Assembly (NCBI RefSeq): GCF_002161355.1
Contig: NZ_NFHL01000002.1
Location: forward strand, 434,001 to 498,000
Direction: 5' to 3'
Source of the DNA: Lachnoclostridium sp. An76
GTDB lineage: Bacteria > Bacillota > Clostridia > Lachnospirales > Lachnospiraceae
Length of the DNA stretch: 64,000 nt
The position numbers were made by a program, and so were the translations under genes. Below, one piece after another: positions 53,038 to 61,623 of this stretch. Numbering within the stretch: the first letter of the stretch is position 1; each line of letters begins with the position of its first letter. A model generated the notes under the pieces. The model was not told the origin of the DNA. It did not search any database and saw nothing but the letters and a program-made list of their open reading frames with translations.

Positions 53038-53070
53038 AATAGTCTCCTGAATATAATAATTGATTTCCAT

Positions 53071-53694
53071 CACCAGAAGATTGAAAAGTTCCAGCAGGTA
53101 GTGGATATGTTTAACCGGGAGGCAAAACTAAAAAACATCAAAACCCTGGAAGAGCTGAACCGGCTGTGGGCCGTGTTCCTTGATGCGTACTATCACCAAA
53201 AACCCCATGAAGGGATCAGCGAATACTACGAAAGCCTTGGTGCGGCAGTCCCGGAATCAGGGATCACTCCCCTTCAGGAATGGAACCGTGACAGCCGTCC
53301 CCTGACCTATCTGGATGTCTCTGTTGTATCCGAAGCATTTCTGCACCATGAGACACGTAAAGTGGACAAGGGCGCCTGTATCAGTGTCAGGGGCAGAAAG
53401 TATGAAACGAAACCGGCTCTGATCGGATATAAGGTTGAGATCTCCTATGATCCTGCAGCTCCCGAAACCATTACGGTAAGTTATCCGGGATACGAGCCGT
53501 TTACCGCACAGCCGGTCAGGATTGGCGAGTTCTGTGATAAGAACCCAACACTTCCTGCTGCGATGCAGGAACAGACTCCGACAACCTCGCGCTTCCTTGA
53601 TGCGCTGGAAAAGAAACATTCGGAATCGACCCGCCAGATGGCCGATGCAATCTCCTTTGCTTCCTATCGGAAGGAGGTGGATGATCATGTATGA
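53071..53694 (+). pseudogene. C-terminal remnant of a Mu/TniA-type DDE transposase
   Basis: The frame carries QKIEKFQQVVDMFN, LEELNRLWAVFLDAYYHQKPHEGI, the last helices of the DDE core, then the Mu-type beta-barrel domain (RKVDKGACISVRGRKYE). The first ~300 residues with most catalytic acids are missing; the left border near 53070 is the edge of the integrase scrap. Its stop overlaps the start of the ATPase gene, as in TniA-TniB or IS21-like pairs. Confidence 0.8.
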
Positions 53695-54505
53695 ATCCTT
53701 CTTTGGAATGGAGCATACACCCTTTGTCCGTGATATCCCAGCTGAGAAACTCTATGAGTCTGATGCATTCCGGGAAACGCTCGGCAGGCTCTGCTATGTA
53801 GCAGACCGGCAGATGTTTGCGGTCGTAACAGCAGATCCCGGCTGTGGAAAATCCACGCTGATCCGCAGGTTTTATTCGGAACTTCCGAGGGAAGAATATA
53901 TCATCCTGTATCTTTCCGATTCCAAGCTGACTCCGCGGTGGTTTTATAAGGGGATGCTGGACCAGCTGGGGCTGGAAGCACGGTTCTACCGCGGCGATTC
54001 CAAACGTCAGCTCCAACAGCAGATCGAGATCATCCATGGTGTCCAGCATAAAAAAGTGGTATGCGTTTTGGATGAGGCACACCTGCTGGAGAAAGAAACA
54101 CTGGAAGAATTCCGTTTCCTTCTAAACTACAGGTTCAATTCTGTAAGTCCCATGGCTGTCGTGCTCGTAGGGCAGACAGAACTGTGGGACAACAAGCTGA
54201 AACTTCAACGGTACGCGGCGATCCGCCAGCGGATCGATATGTACTGTACACTCCCGCATCTGGACCGGGCAGAGACAGAACAGTATGTCAAAAGCCATAT
54301 GGATTATGCGGAATGCAGCCAGGAGATCTTTACAACCAAAGCAATGGACGAGATCCATAAAGCTTCGGCCGGGATTCCGAGAATGGTCAACCGGGTGTGC
54401 GAAAAATCGCTTATGTATGCGTTCCAACAGCAAAAACGGCTGATCGATGATTACATGATCAAGTATGTAGTGGAACACGAAATGCTTGGAACCGTAACCG
54501 GATAG
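53687..54505 (+). CDS. TniB/ExeA-like AAA ATPase of a transposon
   Basis: 272 residues. The start FFGMEHTPFVRDIPAEKLYES is typical of ExeA-like transposition ATPases; Walker A is ADPGCGKSTLIRRF and Walker B VVCVLDEAHLL, followed by VLVGQTELWD with the sensor residue and an arginine-rich AAIRQRIDMYC. The ATG at 53687 is nine bases after AAGGAGG. It would deliver target DNA to the transposase, which here is truncated, so the element is probably immobile unless helped in trans. Confidence 0.85.
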   Translation: MYESFFGMEHTPFVRDIPAEKLYESDAFRETLGRLCYVADRQMFAVVTADPGCGKSTLIRRFYSELPREEYIILYLSDSKLTPRWFYKGMLDQLGLEARFYRGDSKRQLQQQIEIIHGVQHKKVVCVLDEAHLLEKETLEEFRFLLNYRFNSVSPMAVVLVGQTELWDNKLKLQRYAAIRQRIDMYCTLPHLDRAETEQYVKSHMDYAECSQEIFTTKAMDEIHKASAGIPRMVNRVCEKSLMYAFQQQKRLIDDYMIKYVVEHEMLGTVTG

Positions 54506-54554
54506 GGAAGGTGCCGTCCGGATTCCGGACGGCCCATACATCAACCATCACGGT

Positions 54555-54619
54555 GACAGTAAACTTAGCAGTTTAAAGACAACTCATGAGAGCAGTCTGG
54601 TGACAGCTCATGAAATCAG
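54555..54619. repeat. Transposon-end direct repeats
   Basis: Three related 17-18-mers lie at 54555, 54578 (GACAACTCATGAGAGCAG) and 54602 (GACAGCTCATGAAATCAG), 23-24 bp apart, directly downstream of the ATPase gene. This is the arrangement of transposase binding sites at the end of Tn7/Tn552-like elements; the first copy is more degenerate. The exact end of the element was not located. Confidence 0.65.
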
Positions 54620-54670
54620 CAACAGGATTATTACGAGGATTATCCGGCAAAATCTATAACTAACAATCTA

Positions 54671-54691
54671 GGGGGCAACTTTGCCCCCTTT
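54671..54691 (+). terminator. GC-rich hairpin at the border of the AT-rich island
   Basis: GGGGGCAA and TTGCCCCC with a short loop, then TTT on the plus strand. It lies between the transposon end and the stop of the HEPN-type gene. Confidence 0.6.
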
Positions 54692-54692
54692 C

Positions 54693-56633
54693 CTATTTTG
54701 ATTCATTATTATTATCAAAAAATGTACAAAACTCATCATTTATTTTTATCATATACTCGATGAGTAAAAGCAATATGTAAAAATAGTATTGATAATGTAC
54801 TCCTTCATCATTACTGTCTGATTGTGTACCATGCATATATTTATTTCGGATATCAAGCCCATTATTATATTTTGATTTATTGAGTAAATAGTCTATCCAA
54901 TTCTGCTCTGGAAGTGAAAAAAGTGTGCTTTCCATCTTAATTATTCTTTTATCATAAAGTAAGTCAAATAATCTCCTAAACTCTGGGGAATAATAATAGG
55001 AATTTATCACTTCATTTTTATGCAAATCCAACATAATAGAAAACAGATACCAATCTTTTATTTTCACATATCCATCTTTGTCATACAGAATCCAACCATT
55101 TTTCGCGAGCCATTCTAAATCATCTAAAGACGCCTCGCTAAAATCTTCCTTTTTAACATTTTCATGTGTTATTAACTCGGAAAAACTTTTATAGTTTTTA
55201 TTTATCCGGGAAACCCCGTGTAACAAACATTGATCTGAAAAAAGCAAATACTGTATATGTTCAAATTCTGAACCTGTACCATAAATATATTTATTTTTAA
55301 GTAGACTGGGGATTTGTGATACCCCCACTGTACCTGATGTCATTTGCAATAATTCATGATCTATCTCACCATCTTCAACATATAATTTAAATTGCTTTAA
55401 CACGGACTCCATTTCTGGTAACATATGCCTACATTTTTCTAAATATGAACTACTTGCCGATGGCAATTTAATCGTAAATCCAGAGATACCAAATTCATCT
55501 CTAAGATACTCGTTAAAGAACCACTGTATGACATCTTCTAATAATACACCTTGCCTTGCTAACTCCTGATAATACCCTTTTACCTGAAGTAACGCCAATG
55601 CCATTTTCATATAAAATGTACTTCCAGCTAAATAATCATTTTGAGATCTAATAATTATTTTTTCCATTAAGATTGGTATCTCAGATTTCTTACTTACGAG
55701 CGGTATCCGCATCTCACGATCGGCAAACCCGAACAAATAAATAAAATTATTTAGTAATGTGGGATAATCTTTATTATTGGCAATCCACTTGCGATCATAT
55801 ATATAATACTGGCATTGGCTCTCCTGTTCCTCCTCTAATGGGATTGTACAGTCACGAAAAGATACACAAATCTCATGATCTATTTTTACTCCCTTGTTTT
55901 CTCTCTCCATGTCAGTAATAAGTTCTTTTCGTTTTCTTGCAGCATTCAGTTTCACCTTATCACTAATTGGCAGTTGAGCATTACTGCGTACACCATATAT
56001 AATTTCCAAATAATTGATATGAGCTAAAGGTGAATTAATATAATTCATAAATATCTCATTAATATCATCCTCTGAGAGCTCTGGTAAGCAGATAGAGTGT
56101 TTCGTATTTAAAGGATGAATTTCATATTTATCTAATAGTATTTTCGCTGCGTCGGGAGTGTTTAAAAACCATTCTCTTAAAACTTCAGTATAAAATTTTA
56201 CTATCTGGGAATGCTCCAATATCTGTGTTATCGACACTCCAGACTTATATATAACTTTTTTGAATGTGCCACTGCTTACTTTTTTATATATTTTATATCT
56301 TTCAAATAGTGTCCAAAAATCTTCTTTATACTCCCATTCTATTTCATCATATAAGTTTTGAAGATTCTCATCAATGATATGATTCATATATCTGCCAAGG
56401 TACTTTTCTAATATTTTTTCATATTGTAACGAAAGCTGACTTAATACCTCTTGTTTCTGATATATCTTTTTATCAGATTTCATCCAACAAAGTATATTAT
56501 ATATTTCAAGGACATCATTAATAGAAAAATCGTTTACATTATCTTGTGTAACCTTTTGACTAATATTTTCTATCTTCTGTATAAATATATCTGTATCATT
56601 CCAATGCAAATAACCATATTTTATTCTTGTCAT
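54693..56633 (-). CDS. Large AT-rich protein with C-terminal HEPN-like motif (DUF4209-like?)
   Basis: 646 residues, no signal peptide or clear membrane segment. The final 60 residues contain DIRNKYMHG, an Rx4H motif (Arg596, His601) set between helices, as in HEPN domains with RNase activity and in DUF4209-type proteins. The rest is largely helical and unrecognised; QCQYYIYDRKWIANNKDYPTL marks a possible domain border near 285. Codons are strongly AT-biased compared with the flanks, indicating transfer. AAAGGGG lies five bases before the ATG. Its position in a transposon-bordered island beside a toxin-antitoxin pair and a multi-domain enzyme suggests defence, but this is not shown. Confidence 0.6.
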   Translation of the reverse strand: MTRIKYGYLHWNDTDIFIQKIENISQKVTQDNVNDFSINDVLEIYNILCWMKSDKKIYQKQEVLSQLSLQYEKILEKYLGRYMNHIIDENLQNLYDEIEWEYKEDFWTLFERYKIYKKVSSGTFKKVIYKSGVSITQILEHSQIVKFYTEVLREWFLNTPDAAKILLDKYEIHPLNTKHSICLPELSEDDINEIFMNYINSPLAHINYLEIIYGVRSNAQLPISDKVKLNAARKRKELITDMERENKGVKIDHEICVSFRDCTIPLEEEQESQCQYYIYDRKWIANNKDYPTLLNNFIYLFGFADREMRIPLVSKKSEIPILMEKIIIRSQNDYLAGSTFYMKMALALLQVKGYYQELARQGVLLEDVIQWFFNEYLRDEFGISGFTIKLPSASSSYLEKCRHMLPEMESVLKQFKLYVEDGEIDHELLQMTSGTVGVSQIPSLLKNKYIYGTGSEFEHIQYLLFSDQCLLHGVSRINKNYKSFSELITHENVKKEDFSEASLDDLEWLAKNGWILYDKDGYVKIKDWYLFSIMLDLHKNEVINSYYYSPEFRRLFDLLYDKRIIKMESTLFSLPEQNWIDYLLNKSKYNNGLDIRNKYMHGTQSDSNDEGVHYQYYFYILLLLIEYMIKINDEFCTFFDNNNESK

Positions 56634-56841
56634 CTTAACCCCTTTATCTACACCGTTTTTACAAAAATTATAGCACTCAACATTTCACTGTGCCACCTTA
56701 TTTTATCTTTGCAAAATGTAGCTGGCATCCGCTTAGAAAGCTCAGTTTTTCAATATTTCCCTATGAATAAGTTGGCAGAATAAGGTATCGTCTTAGACCC
56801 CGATCTTATTGCTAACAGAAGCCGGCCATGGTATATTTGTC

Positions 56842-56850
56842 TGGTATAAT
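56842..56850 (+). promoter_or_regulatory. Extended -10 promoter of the toxin gene
   Basis: TGGTATAAT (56842-56850) carries the TGN extension; no good -35 was found. It is followed by CTGGG, exactly as after the antisense promoter. Confidence 0.6.
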
Positions 56851-56913
56851 CTGGGAGAAAAAAACGGATGCGATTTCTGTCAGCCCTCTAAGATACAAAG
56901 GAGGGTGATGCCA

Positions 56914-57000
56914 ATGAACGCTATGGAAGTAATGACATTAGTGCTTGTAATCTTTGCGGCTTTATCTTACATAGATCATCATAACGACAAAAAGAAATAG
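56914..57000 (+). CDS. Holin-like type I toxin
   Basis: 28 residues beginning MNAMEVMTLVLVIFAALSY, a short hydrophobic helix followed by a charged DHHNDKKK tail, as in the putative holin-like (Fst/TxpA-related) membrane toxins of Firmicutes. AGGAGG lies about eight bases before the ATG at 56914; the frame is open further but without a ribosome site. The stop codon is part of the terminator stem. An antisense RNA gene faces it. High expression would be expected to damage the membrane. Confidence 0.75.
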   Translation: MNAMEVMTLVLVIFAALSYIDHHNDKKK

Positions 57001-57089
57001 CATCCCATAACCGCCTAAAGTTCGAGATGCTATCGCTTTTTTGATAGATATAACTGAGGGCATCAGATCTTGCATCTGATTACCTTTCT
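56985..57089 (-). ncRNA. Antisense antitoxin RNA of the type I pair
   Basis: The promoter at 57124-57096 would start an RNA near 57089 that runs leftward and stops at the shared hairpin 57033-56997 followed by TTTCTTTTTG, overlapping the 3' end of the toxin mRNA. About 100 bases, no ORF. Overlap with the toxin's 3' region is the arrangement seen in TxpA/RatA-like systems. Confidence 0.65.
56997..57042. terminator. Bidirectional terminator shared by toxin mRNA and antisense RNA
   Basis: ATAGCATC (56997-57004) pairs with GATGCTAT (57026-57033). T-rich tracts follow on both strands (CGCTTTTTTG to the right, TTTCTTTTTG to the left). Confidence 0.75.
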
Positions 57090-57095
57090 ACCCAG

Positions 57096-57124
57096 ATTAT
57101 ACACTGAGGGCTTGAATTTTTCAA
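57096..57124 (-). promoter_or_regulatory. Promoter of the antisense RNA
   Basis: TTGAAA (57124-57119), 17 bases, TATAAT (57101-57096) on the minus strand, close to consensus and stronger-looking than the toxin promoter. Confidence 0.7.
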
Positions 57125-57226
57125 GTCCTCTGTTTCTCCGGTCTGGATGCCGATTACGTAAAATACATGATAAAAGAACTATATATTTTTGAACTTCCAT
57201 TTATTCCACTTTCTATTTAACATTTT

Positions 57227-60200
57227 TTAAAATGAAAACTTCATCAAATCAAGTTCTCTTCGTATTTTATCAACATTTTCAGAGAATTTTTCTAATCCAC
57301 CCCCGAATACCTCTCCATTAAAACAACGCGCACAGGAATAATCTTCATATACACGCATACCGAAAATTCCCTCTGCACAGGGATACATTTCGCAATTATA
57401 TATGCAGTCCGAAGAATATATTCTTTTAGGAATCATAATCTCTATTCCCATTGCTTTCATGCACAGATAATCTTTTTGCAGATAAAAGTCATCATCATTA
57501 ACTCCGTAAAGCTGCTTTAACCGATTCTTAATCTCAACTATAGATACATGCTGAAACTCATTTGGCAGTTTTCCTACCGGAAACAAATCCAAAAACTTTA
57601 TATTTATTTTCAGCCTTGCAGCGTATGCTACAAGATGCTCTATATCTTCGATATTGTATTTTGTGATAACGGAATTTAATTTTACCTGAAATTTATTGCT
57701 GACAAGATACTCTATCCCTGCTTTTACATCTTCTAGGCACTCTCCCCCTCCAGTGATAACCTTATATTTCTCGCTGTTACATGTATTTAATGTAACATTA
57801 AATGACAAACTGCTACCTTTGATTTTATCCAATTCCGACTTTAGTCTGGTAATTTGAGTTCCATTTGTTGTAAATCCAATGTCTTCAAAATCTTTCTGGA
57901 ATTTATTGCATATCTCAATGATATTTGGATAAAGCAAAGGTTCTCCACCGCTTATTTTTATTTTTGAAAACCCGTTTTTCCTAGCTTGCTCAAGAAATTC
58001 TTCTAATTTAAACTCCGGATTAGATTTAATAGAAGAACCGATAAGCGAATCAATACGTCCTTCGTGATGGCAGTAAAGGCAATTCAAATTACATTTTTCA
58101 GATATAATAATGCGTAGGTATTTTTTTACATTTTCCTTAGTTGAGTTTTCCTCCGGCTTATTTTCCTGTTCTATCCTCATAGAACCAAAATATGCTTTAA
58201 CTATTTCGGCAAGCACACCTTTTTCTTTACATGCTTTTAAAACTTTAAATCTCTCTTTTGAATTATTGAAGCTCAACATTCCACGTAAAATATCATCTTT
58301 TTTTAGTCCTTCAATTTCCGGTAACTGCCTAACCGCCTCTTCATAATTCAACACGTCACCCCCAAGCTTGTTAAACGATGTATACCATAGAACAAAATGA
58401 ATTATAATGTCATCAATCGGAATCACGCCAGATTGTAATCTGTTCTTTTCTTGTTCATATACTGCATCGAAATGTCTGCTATTGTGTTTTATTATCAATT
58501 GCATCAGCACAATAATTATTTTATCGTAATAAAGGCTTATTTTCTGATGTTCAGACAACTCTTTTGAGTCCAGCTCCAATAATTTGTTATATAGATTATC
58601 GTAGTCAATATTCGGTCTAACGCCGATAAGGTAATATGCACAGTTCCATGCATACATAAAATGATTCAAATCTGTCATAAGGCTATGTATTACTTTTGCA
58701 ACAATACTAATCCTGAATTCATAAGCCATATTAATACCGAATAATTTCCTTTCAGTATTTGAACTCTTCAATGACTCAATAACTATTCTTTTTACGATAG
58801 CCTCTATATATCCGTCTTCATCTTCTCGAGAACGGTGCTTCTTCAATACATCTATCGCTTTCCACCGTACCTCAAGTATAGTTGACTCTAAATACTTAAC
58901 TAGCTCGTCATAGATTGCTCCAGCTTTTTCCCCTTCACCGTCCGCCAGTTCTTGATTCAACCGCTCAATCTGTTCGATTTCTTCGTTCCACTGAGCTTCA
59001 TATTTTCTATAGTTACCTGTTTCCACTCCCATTGTAATAAGCTCACACGGATACTCATTTGGGATAAAGGAATGAAATTCCCCTTTAGGCATCAGTATAA
59101 CCGCTCCTGCAGAAGCTTCAATGTATTGTTTACCTATATAACCATATATATTTCCTTTTACAACATATGTCACTTCATCCATATCCTTATGCATATGAGG
59201 TACAACCATATCCATCCCTGCCGATTTAGAAAGATAAAGATTAAAAATGCCCCCATTATATGGAATCCGAACAGCTCCATCGCTTATAGATGTGTCAGTA
59301 ACCGGGAATACAATCTGACCTTTAGTATCATCCACATCAGTTTCTTTCTCCTTTTGATACAACTCACTCTGATTTCTCTCATTTTTTGCTCCGGAATCTT
59401 TATTGGTATTTTTGTTCCATTCTCCATCACTGAAACTATATATGTCTACTATATCGATATGTTCATTTTGATTTTTCTTTATCTGATACAAAGTAACCGT
59501 AGGGATATTGTAACCATCTTTAAATAATCCTGCACTTGCTAATTGCGTGATACCTTCTATCTCTCTATCTTCTTTTTTATGTATATGGCCACAGAAGTAA
59601 TACTTAGCCGGTAAATTTTTCAAAAATTCTAATGTCTTCTCTCGGGAATATTTTTCAAACATCTGCAATGGATGATGGCCAATTACGATTGTTGGATTCC
59701 TACTATCAAGATTCGAAACATCAGGGAAATCATGTACACACATCCACATTTTCCCCTGATCATTTACCTCAACTATTCCATCGTTCTTAATAATATTACC
59801 TTTCTCATCCAAAACCGGTTGTCCAGCAAAAGTACTAGTATTTAAAACAACAATATTTATCCCCGACACTTTATCATATATATAAGATTTTGTTGTGATC
59901 GAATTATCTTGCCCTGCAACACCTTTACAAAATTTTTCAAATTTTTCAAAATCAGGCCGTAATTTAGACGCATAATTCTCTTGCTGTTTTATTTTTTCAT
60001 CTAAAGATTTTTGCTCCCAATCCTTCAACAGAGTAAACCTTGCATCATCACGCACATAATCGTGATTTCCTATACAAAATATAATATGTGGGCAGAATTT
60101 CTTTATTTCACTAATTAATTTTTCAGCCTGTTGAACCATATCTCTATCCTGATATTTCCCTTGATGTATCACATCACCGGTAATTAGGACAAAATCAATC

Positions 60201-60328
60201 GATCCAATAATCCTCAATAATCCCTTCAGTCTGTCACGTAAAGTCGGATCAAGCCACAAACTATCAGGGTTTCCAATATGCAAATCTGATATATGTAGCC
60301 ATCTTATCTCATTGTATTCTTTCAACAC
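57227..60328 (-). CDS. Metallophosphoesterase-cupin-helical-radical SAM fusion protein (1033 residues)
   Basis: Residues 8-285 are a calcineurin-like phosphoesterase: DLH (15-17), GDVIHQG (51-57), GNHD (87-90), GHH (217-219) and GHIH (247-250). After a charged linker, residues 350-435 form a cupin (HMH at 378-380, E385, H419). Residues 440-720 are helical and HEAT-like (VRWKAIDVLKKHR). Residues 735-1020 are a radical SAM domain with CNLNCLYC (746-753), KISGGEPLLYPN and a C-terminal cysteine group (975, 979, 984, 999, 1002) reminiscent of MoaA. The start is GTG with AAGGAG five bases upstream. DNA is strongly AT-rich. I know no characterised protein with this order; a nucleotide- or RNA-directed defence role is a hypothesis from context. 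Confidence 0.8.
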   Translation of the reverse strand: MLKEYNEIRWLHISDLHIGNPDSLWLDPTLRDRLKGLLRIIGSIDFVLITGDVIHQGKYQDRDMVQQAEKLISEIKKFCPHIIFCIGNHDYVRDDARFTLLKDWEQKSLDEKIKQQENYASKLRPDFEKFEKFCKGVAGQDNSITTKSYIYDKVSGINIVVLNTSTFAGQPVLDEKGNIIKNDGIVEVNDQGKMWMCVHDFPDVSNLDSRNPTIVIGHHPLQMFEKYSREKTLEFLKNLPAKYYFCGHIHKKEDREIEGITQLASAGLFKDGYNIPTVTLYQIKKNQNEHIDIVDIYSFSDGEWNKNTNKDSGAKNERNQSELYQKEKETDVDDTKGQIVFPVTDTSISDGAVRIPYNGGIFNLYLSKSAGMDMVVPHMHKDMDEVTYVVKGNIYGYIGKQYIEASAGAVILMPKGEFHSFIPNEYPCELITMGVETGNYRKYEAQWNEEIEQIERLNQELADGEGEKAGAIYDELVKYLESTILEVRWKAIDVLKKHRSREDEDGYIEAIVKRIVIESLKSSNTERKLFGINMAYEFRISIVAKVIHSLMTDLNHFMYAWNCAYYLIGVRPNIDYDNLYNKLLELDSKELSEHQKISLYYDKIIIVLMQLIIKHNSRHFDAVYEQEKNRLQSGVIPIDDIIIHFVLWYTSFNKLGGDVLNYEEAVRQLPEIEGLKKDDILRGMLSFNNSKERFKVLKACKEKGVLAEIVKAYFGSMRIEQENKPEENSTKENVKKYLRIIISEKCNLNCLYCHHEGRIDSLIGSSIKSNPEFKLEEFLEQARKNGFSKIKISGGEPLLYPNIIEICNKFQKDFEDIGFTTNGTQITRLKSELDKIKGSSLSFNVTLNTCNSEKYKVITGGGECLEDVKAGIEYLVSNKFQVKLNSVITKYNIEDIEHLVAYAARLKINIKFLDLFPVGKLPNEFQHVSIVEIKNRLKQLYGVNDDDFYLQKDYLCMKAMGIEIMIPKRIYSSDCIYNCEMYPCAEGIFGMRVYEDYSCARCFNGEVFGGGLEKFSENVDKIRRELDLMKFSF

Positions 60329-60785
60329 TCGTACTCCTTCTTAAGGTAAATTAGCCCTTGTTCTTCAAGCGAACAAAAACAGTCTGCTCCTTTAAATATA
60401 AAAAAGGTCCTTTAATCACCAATACTTAAGAACCCTTCACCACGTATATATTATAACATATTAGTATTCATTTGGACGGATTATTTTACATCTCTAACAA
60501 AGTTTCGTTTTTATATTACCATATCGAAAACTAAGCCAATCACAATCCATACATACTGATGTATTCATTAATCGCCTGAGCAATCTACATTAGGAGACAT
60601 TCCTTTCTAGTATAAGTGCATAATTCTTTTCTAATAGTCAGGGATTAGTCTTCCGTTACGTTTAAGATTGCAATAACAATCCACACTATTATCAGTATAG
60701 AACGCTATTCTTTCGGGGATTATCTTATCCTATTAAAAGGTTATTTACTGATAATAGAATCGTAATTCCTTACTGTAGCTCCCTC
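60329..60785. other. AT-rich intergenic region with a 12-bp inverted repeat
   Basis: No ORF of note. A TATAAT on the minus strand (60455-60450) may serve the fusion gene. CTATTATCAGTA (60686-60697) recurs as its exact complement at 60746-60757 with 48 bases between; it could be a cruciform or a mobile-element end. Confidence 0.5.
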
Positions 60786-61460
60786 TTACTTTTGTTCCGG
60801 CGCATACACCACTTCAATTTCCACCCCGTCCTCCGTCTGATCCAACCGCACATAATAATCCCGAATATAATAAGTGACATATTGTTCCTGCAGGGAGTAC
60901 AATTCCTGTGTCTGAAAATCAATCATACACAAGCCTATCGGACATTCCGCATCTCCATATCCATCTATTACATCAAGCAGTTTATCCAAACACGTCTAGC
61001 AGAGATATCCTCGCACCTTATCTGCATCAAAGTAATTTTCCTCACCGTATTCTATCCGTACCTCTGAGATCCTTCGAGCATGGTTTAGATCCACATGAAA
61101 AATACAGCCGTCTTCTCCAGTCGCTGTAATCCTTGAGGAGTTCTGACCACTTATAGTTTCGTCAGCATCTTTTCCAACGCCCATATCCAGAACATACCAA
61201 TTATTCAAAGAAATAATTCCCAGATCATCTTTCCCCCGATACATTCCCATCAGGCTCCGGCTGTTGCTGCCACACAGACAGCATTCTTCTTTATTGTCCA
61301 AAGCACTCTTTACCGCTTCCTGCGGGACTTGGCATTGTTCACTTTCCTGAGAATCCACCTGTAGCATCGAAGCACGTATTGCCGGAAGTCCCAAACCAAT
61401 TGCAAGACCGGAAAGGAACATCAGACCGCCAATAATTATTGTAATCCGATATCGTTTCAT
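60786..61460 (-). pseudogene. Cys-containing secreted/membrane protein interrupted by an amber codon
   Basis: Starting at 61460 (AAGGTGAG upstream), 154 codons give an N-terminal helix (RITIIIGGLMFLSGLAIGLGL), then EECCLCGSNSRSLMGMYRGKDDLGIISLNNW. The frame meets TAG at 60998-60996 after VRGYLC and continues TCLDKLLDVIDGYGDAECPIGLCMIDF for 69 more codons. A single substitution (for example GAG to TAG) would explain the break, so the intact protein had about 224 residues. Cysteine spacing suggests metal binding or disulfides. Unknown family, probably part of the neighbouring conjugative element. Confidence 0.65.
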
Positions 61461-61623
61461 CCACTCACCTTATCATTCTTTTAGCTGTATAAACTAATTC
61501 TATTAGAGTTACTATAACAAAATCCAGATACAAATTCATCATATAGTGCGTATTTCATTGCTTTTTTCTTCATATTCTGCCAATTCTTTCCAATAGAAAA
61601 ACCTGTGGTTTCCCACAGGCTCT

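Noticed and set aside
57227-60328. Prokaryotic viperin
   Set aside because: The radical SAM motif is CNLNCLYC with a MoaA-like C-terminal cysteine group, not the viperin motif, and the protein is three times longer.
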